Below, piece after piece: positions 61,801 through 64,000 of a stretch of 64,000 nt of DNA (within the stretch, counting starts at the first letter, position 1; every line of letters starts with the position of its first letter). The notes under the pieces are model-generated. The model was given only the letters and a program-made list of their open reading frames with translations. It did no database searches and was not told where the DNA came from. The DNA comes from Pseudomonadota bacterium (GTDB lineage Bacteria > Pseudomonadota > Gammaproteobacteria > Steroidobacterales > Steroidobacteraceae): contig JAFAEQ010000050.1 in NCBI GenBank assembly GCA_023423935.1, positions 207,980-271,979 on the forward strand. Direction: 5' to 3'. The position numbers were made by a program, and so were the translations under genes.

Positions 61801-63192
61801 TTACCTGCCTTTCAGACAATCCTCGGCACGCGGGTCGCGCCAGCAGAACATCGAAATATGGGCACCCCGTTCCCGCTCGTGCACTTCGATCCGAAAGCCG
61901 TGGAGCTTCACGATCGCCGCCACCAACGACAGTCCCAGTCCGCTGCCCGGCGCAGCCTGGCTGGTGCTGCCACGATAGAAACGGCGCAGGACGGCCTCGC
62001 GCTCGTCGGGCCGGATACCGGGCCCCGTGTCGATGACATCGATGCGCGGGCCGTTCGCTTCGTTGGAAATGATCACCTGCACCCGCCCGCCCGCGGGGGT
62101 GAACTTGATCGAGTTGTCGACGAGATTGGAGATCGCTTCCAGCAGGAGCGTCCCGTCGGCGCGGATCGAGGGTATATCACCATGCACCGTCGTCGAGAAC
62201 GCGACGTGCTTGTCCTCGGCAAGCGGCGCATAGATCTCGCTCAGGTTCTGCACGATCCGGCGCAGATCCACATCCTCGAAGCCGGCGCGACGATCGATGC
62301 TTTCCAGCTCCGATATCCGCAGCAGCGCACGAAAGCGCGTGAGCAGGCCATCCACGTCCTCCACCGCCTGCTGCAGCGAAGGCAGCATCGGATCCTCCGA
62401 ATTCAGTTGCCGCTGCAATCCGTGCAGCTGTGCACGCACGCGCGTCAGCGGCGTTCGCAGATCGTGCGCAAGACTGTCCGAGACACCTTTGACTTCACTC
62501 AGCAGACGCTCCAGCTCATCGAGCATGCTGTTCACGATACCGGCCAGCAGATCGAGCTCATCGCCGCGGGAGGACACCGGCAGCCGCTGCCGCAGATTGC
62601 CTTGCATCACCGGTTGCACGGCAGCTTCGATGGCCCGCACGCGGCGCAACGGACGGCGAGCGAGCCACAAACCGCCGATCACGCCGGGAATGATCGTGAG
62701 CGAGAGCCCCCAGAGGAGCGAGCTGCGGAGGATGGTGCCGACCTGATCGATGACGCTGGTCGAGCGTGCGAGCACCATGAGCTCGCCGGAAGGCACGGTA
62801 ACCGCGAGTCCTCGCGCGGCGATGGGCTGCGGATCTCCGACGCGCTCGAGACCCCTCAAAGGTCGTACGACACCATCGGCCACGATGCCGCTCGGATACT
62901 TACGGAGATTGCCGCTGATGTAATGGCCCGAGCTATCGAACAATCCATAAAGCATCACGTTCTGCAGATCCAGCCGTGCCGTCGCAGCCATGGCCTCGGG
63001 CAAGCCTTCACGGTCGAGCGAGCTCAGATAGTGCGAGCGCTGTACGACGATCTCATCGACTACGCCCAGGAGATACTCGCGTGTTTCCCACTGCACGATT
63101 CCGACGAGCAGCACGCTCCACACGACGAACATCGCGCCGTACATCGGCAGCAGACGCACGGTGCTGACGCGCGACAGCTCAGCGAGGTTCAA
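61801..63192 (-). CDS. Two-component sensor histidine kinase
   Basis: 463 residues with two membrane helices (LLPMYGAMFVVWSVLLVGIV at 15-34 and about 156-176), a periplasmic sensor of about 120 residues, HAMP (178-230), and a kinase domain with phospho-accepting His243 (LAHDLRTPL), N box NLVDNSIKF, G1 DTGPGIR and G2 GSGLGLSL. Its start overlaps the response regulator by 14 bases. It should sense envelope stress or a pump substrate and control the downstream efflux genes. Confidence 0.93.
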   Translation of the reverse strand: MNLAELSRVSTVRLLPMYGAMFVVWSVLLVGIVQWETREYLLGVVDEIVVQRSHYLSSLDREGLPEAMAATARLDLQNVMLYGLFDSSGHYISGNLRKYPSGIVADGVVRPLRGLERVGDPQPIAARGLAVTVPSGELMVLARSTSVIDQVGTILRSSLLWGLSLTIIPGVIGGLWLARRPLRRVRAIEAAVQPVMQGNLRQRLPVSSRGDELDLLAGIVNSMLDELERLLSEVKGVSDSLAHDLRTPLTRVRAQLHGLQRQLNSEDPMLPSLQQAVEDVDGLLTRFRALLRISELESIDRRAGFEDVDLRRIVQNLSEIYAPLAEDKHVAFSTTVHGDIPSIRADGTLLLEAISNLVDNSIKFTPAGGRVQVIISNEANGPRIDVIDTGPGIRPDEREAVLRRFYRGSTSQAAPGSGLGLSLVAAIVKLHGFRIEVHERERGAHISMFCWRDPRAEDCLKGR

Positions 63193-63856
63193 GCACGTAT
63201 CCTGTGCCGCGTACTGTGTGAATCAGCGGTTTGAGCCCCGGAAGATCGAGCTTCTTGCGTAGCCGGCCGATGTGCACTTCGATGACATTGGTGCCGGGAT
63301 CGAAGTGATAGCCCCACACGGCTTCGAAGATCATGGTGCGAGTGACGGTCTGACCGTAATGACGTGCGAGATATTCGAGCAACCGGAACTCGGTCGGCAT
63401 CAGATCGAGCAGCACACCATTACGACGCACCTTGCGCTCGATGATATCGAGATCGAGATCTCCGATCTGCAAACGCAGCGGACGGCTGGACGACGACTGG
63501 CGCCGCAATAACGCCTCGACACGCGCCGCCATCTCGTCCGGATTGAAAGGCTTGGTCAGATAGTCGTCGCCGCCTGCGCGCAGCCCGCGCACCCGCTCGT
63601 CGGCATCCGAAAGCGCGCTGATCATCAGGACGGGCGTACTCACGCCGGCCTCCCGCAGACGCGTCACGATGGTGAGCCCATCGAGACCGGGCAGCATCCG
63701 ATCGAGCGTGATGGCGTCGTACTGTCCGCTGCGCGCGCGCTCGAGTCCGCTCACACCGTCGTTCACGCACTCGACTTGAAGGCCGTAGCGCTGAAGCTCC
63801 GCGCCGATTTCCTTCGCGGTGACCGCATCGTCTTCGATGACAAGGACACGTTGCAT
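63179..63856 (-). CDS. OmpR/PhoB-family response regulator
   Basis: 225 residues from the ATG at 63856. The receiver domain has acidic pocket VIEDD (residues 6-10), phospho-acceptor Asp52 (TLDRMLPGLDG) and Lys in YLTKPFNPDE. The C-terminal winged helix has LMPTEFRLLEYLARH and VIEVHIGRLRKKLD. First gene of the regulator-kinase-RND-adaptor-channel operon on the minus strand. The frame is open further upstream, but the receiver begins here. Confidence 0.94.
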   Translation of the reverse strand: MQRVLVIEDDAVTAKEIGAELQRYGLQVECVNDGVSGLERARSGQYDAITLDRMLPGLDGLTIVTRLREAGVSTPVLMISALSDADERVRGLRAGGDDYLTKPFNPDEMAARVEALLRRQSSSSRPLRLQIGDLDLDIIERKVRRNGVLLDLMPTEFRLLEYLARHYGQTVTRTMIFEAVWGYHFDPGTNVIEVHIGRLRKKLDLPGLKPLIHTVRGTGYVLEPR

Positions 63857-64000
63857 GCGGCAACTATAGCGCCGAGCCTGCGGGCAGCACAGACGATGAA
63901 CGTCCGCACGGCGGGATGCACAGCTGAAAGAAAATTTAGGCAACGACCCGCAAGGGCCGCGCCGCCGGTCCGTTCTTATCGTCGCGGGCTGCAGAAAATC
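63857..64000 (-). other. Upstream region of the two-component/efflux operon
   Basis: 144 bases to the window end with no gene on either strand. TTGCCT and an AT-rich run TAAATTTTCTTTCAG on the minus strand may be part of the promoter, but I could not find a good -35/-10 pair. Confidence 0.3.

Overview
The window is an ordinary chromosomal stretch of a high-GC gammaproteobacterium. Gene content points to the Xanthomonadales/Nevskiales side, possibly Steroidobacteraceae: a PIAGT-type PabB between fabF and pabC, a short MetX beside MetB, a TrpR-like regulator ahead of hisG, bifunctional HisB and HisIE, and an AddAB-like repair pair. The placement is an inference from gene content; no rRNA or other marker gene is present. 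I see no tRNA, rRNA, CRISPR array, phage or insertion sequence.

Layout. 1-7217 (minus): a rhombosortase gene, then fabD, fabG, acpP, fabF, pabB, pabC and a truncated mltG. 7316-13280 (plus): the type II secretion block gspGHIJKLMN, divergent from the rhombosortase. 13469-19198 (plus): ydcSTUV polyamine-type ABC importer with patD. 19346-21751: a large fusion of an alpha/beta hydrolase and a subtilase. 21897-27912 (minus): an AddAB-like helicase-nuclease pair. 27984-30150 (minus): alaA-like aminotransferase and a maleate isomerase/arylmalonate decarboxylase family protein. 30375-32059 (plus): etfBA. 32261-40013 (minus): peroxiredoxin, GntR regulator, HMG-CoA lyase, ornithine cyclodeaminase-like protein, ilvD, an EamA transporter and an M17 aminopeptidase. 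40333-45545 (plus): ilvC-ilvE-leuC-leuD-leuB behind a structured leader with an intrinsic terminator. 45643-45846: a probable free-standing small RNA. 45909-48100 (minus): metX-metB behind a SAM-I riboswitch. 48510-55937 (plus): TrpR-like regulator and the complete hisGDCBHAFI operon. 55941-63856 (minus): a response regulator, histidine kinase and three-part RND efflux operon.

How the parts work together. The fab block makes and elongates malonyl-ACP chains, and pabBC make p-aminobenzoate. The ilv/leu genes cover most of branched-chain amino acid synthesis (ilvBN/ilvGM and leuA are elsewhere). metXB makes cystathionine under SAM control, and the his operon makes histidine from PRPP and ATP. 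The rhombosortase next to type II secretion genes fits processing of GlyGly-CTERM exoproteins.

Main unexpected signals. (1) At least eight intergenic elements share one design: a short repeated word on the left and its reverse complement on the right, often filling the whole gap between genes. The words differ between elements, but two recur. (2) hisF has no canonical start codon; it seems to start at ATT behind a good ribosome binding site. (3) A TrpR-box-like operator lies in front of the TrpR-like gene and the his operon. (4) The ilvC leader and the leuB-metB small RNA match no RNA class I could recognise. (5) One protein joins a lipase-like domain to a subtilase.
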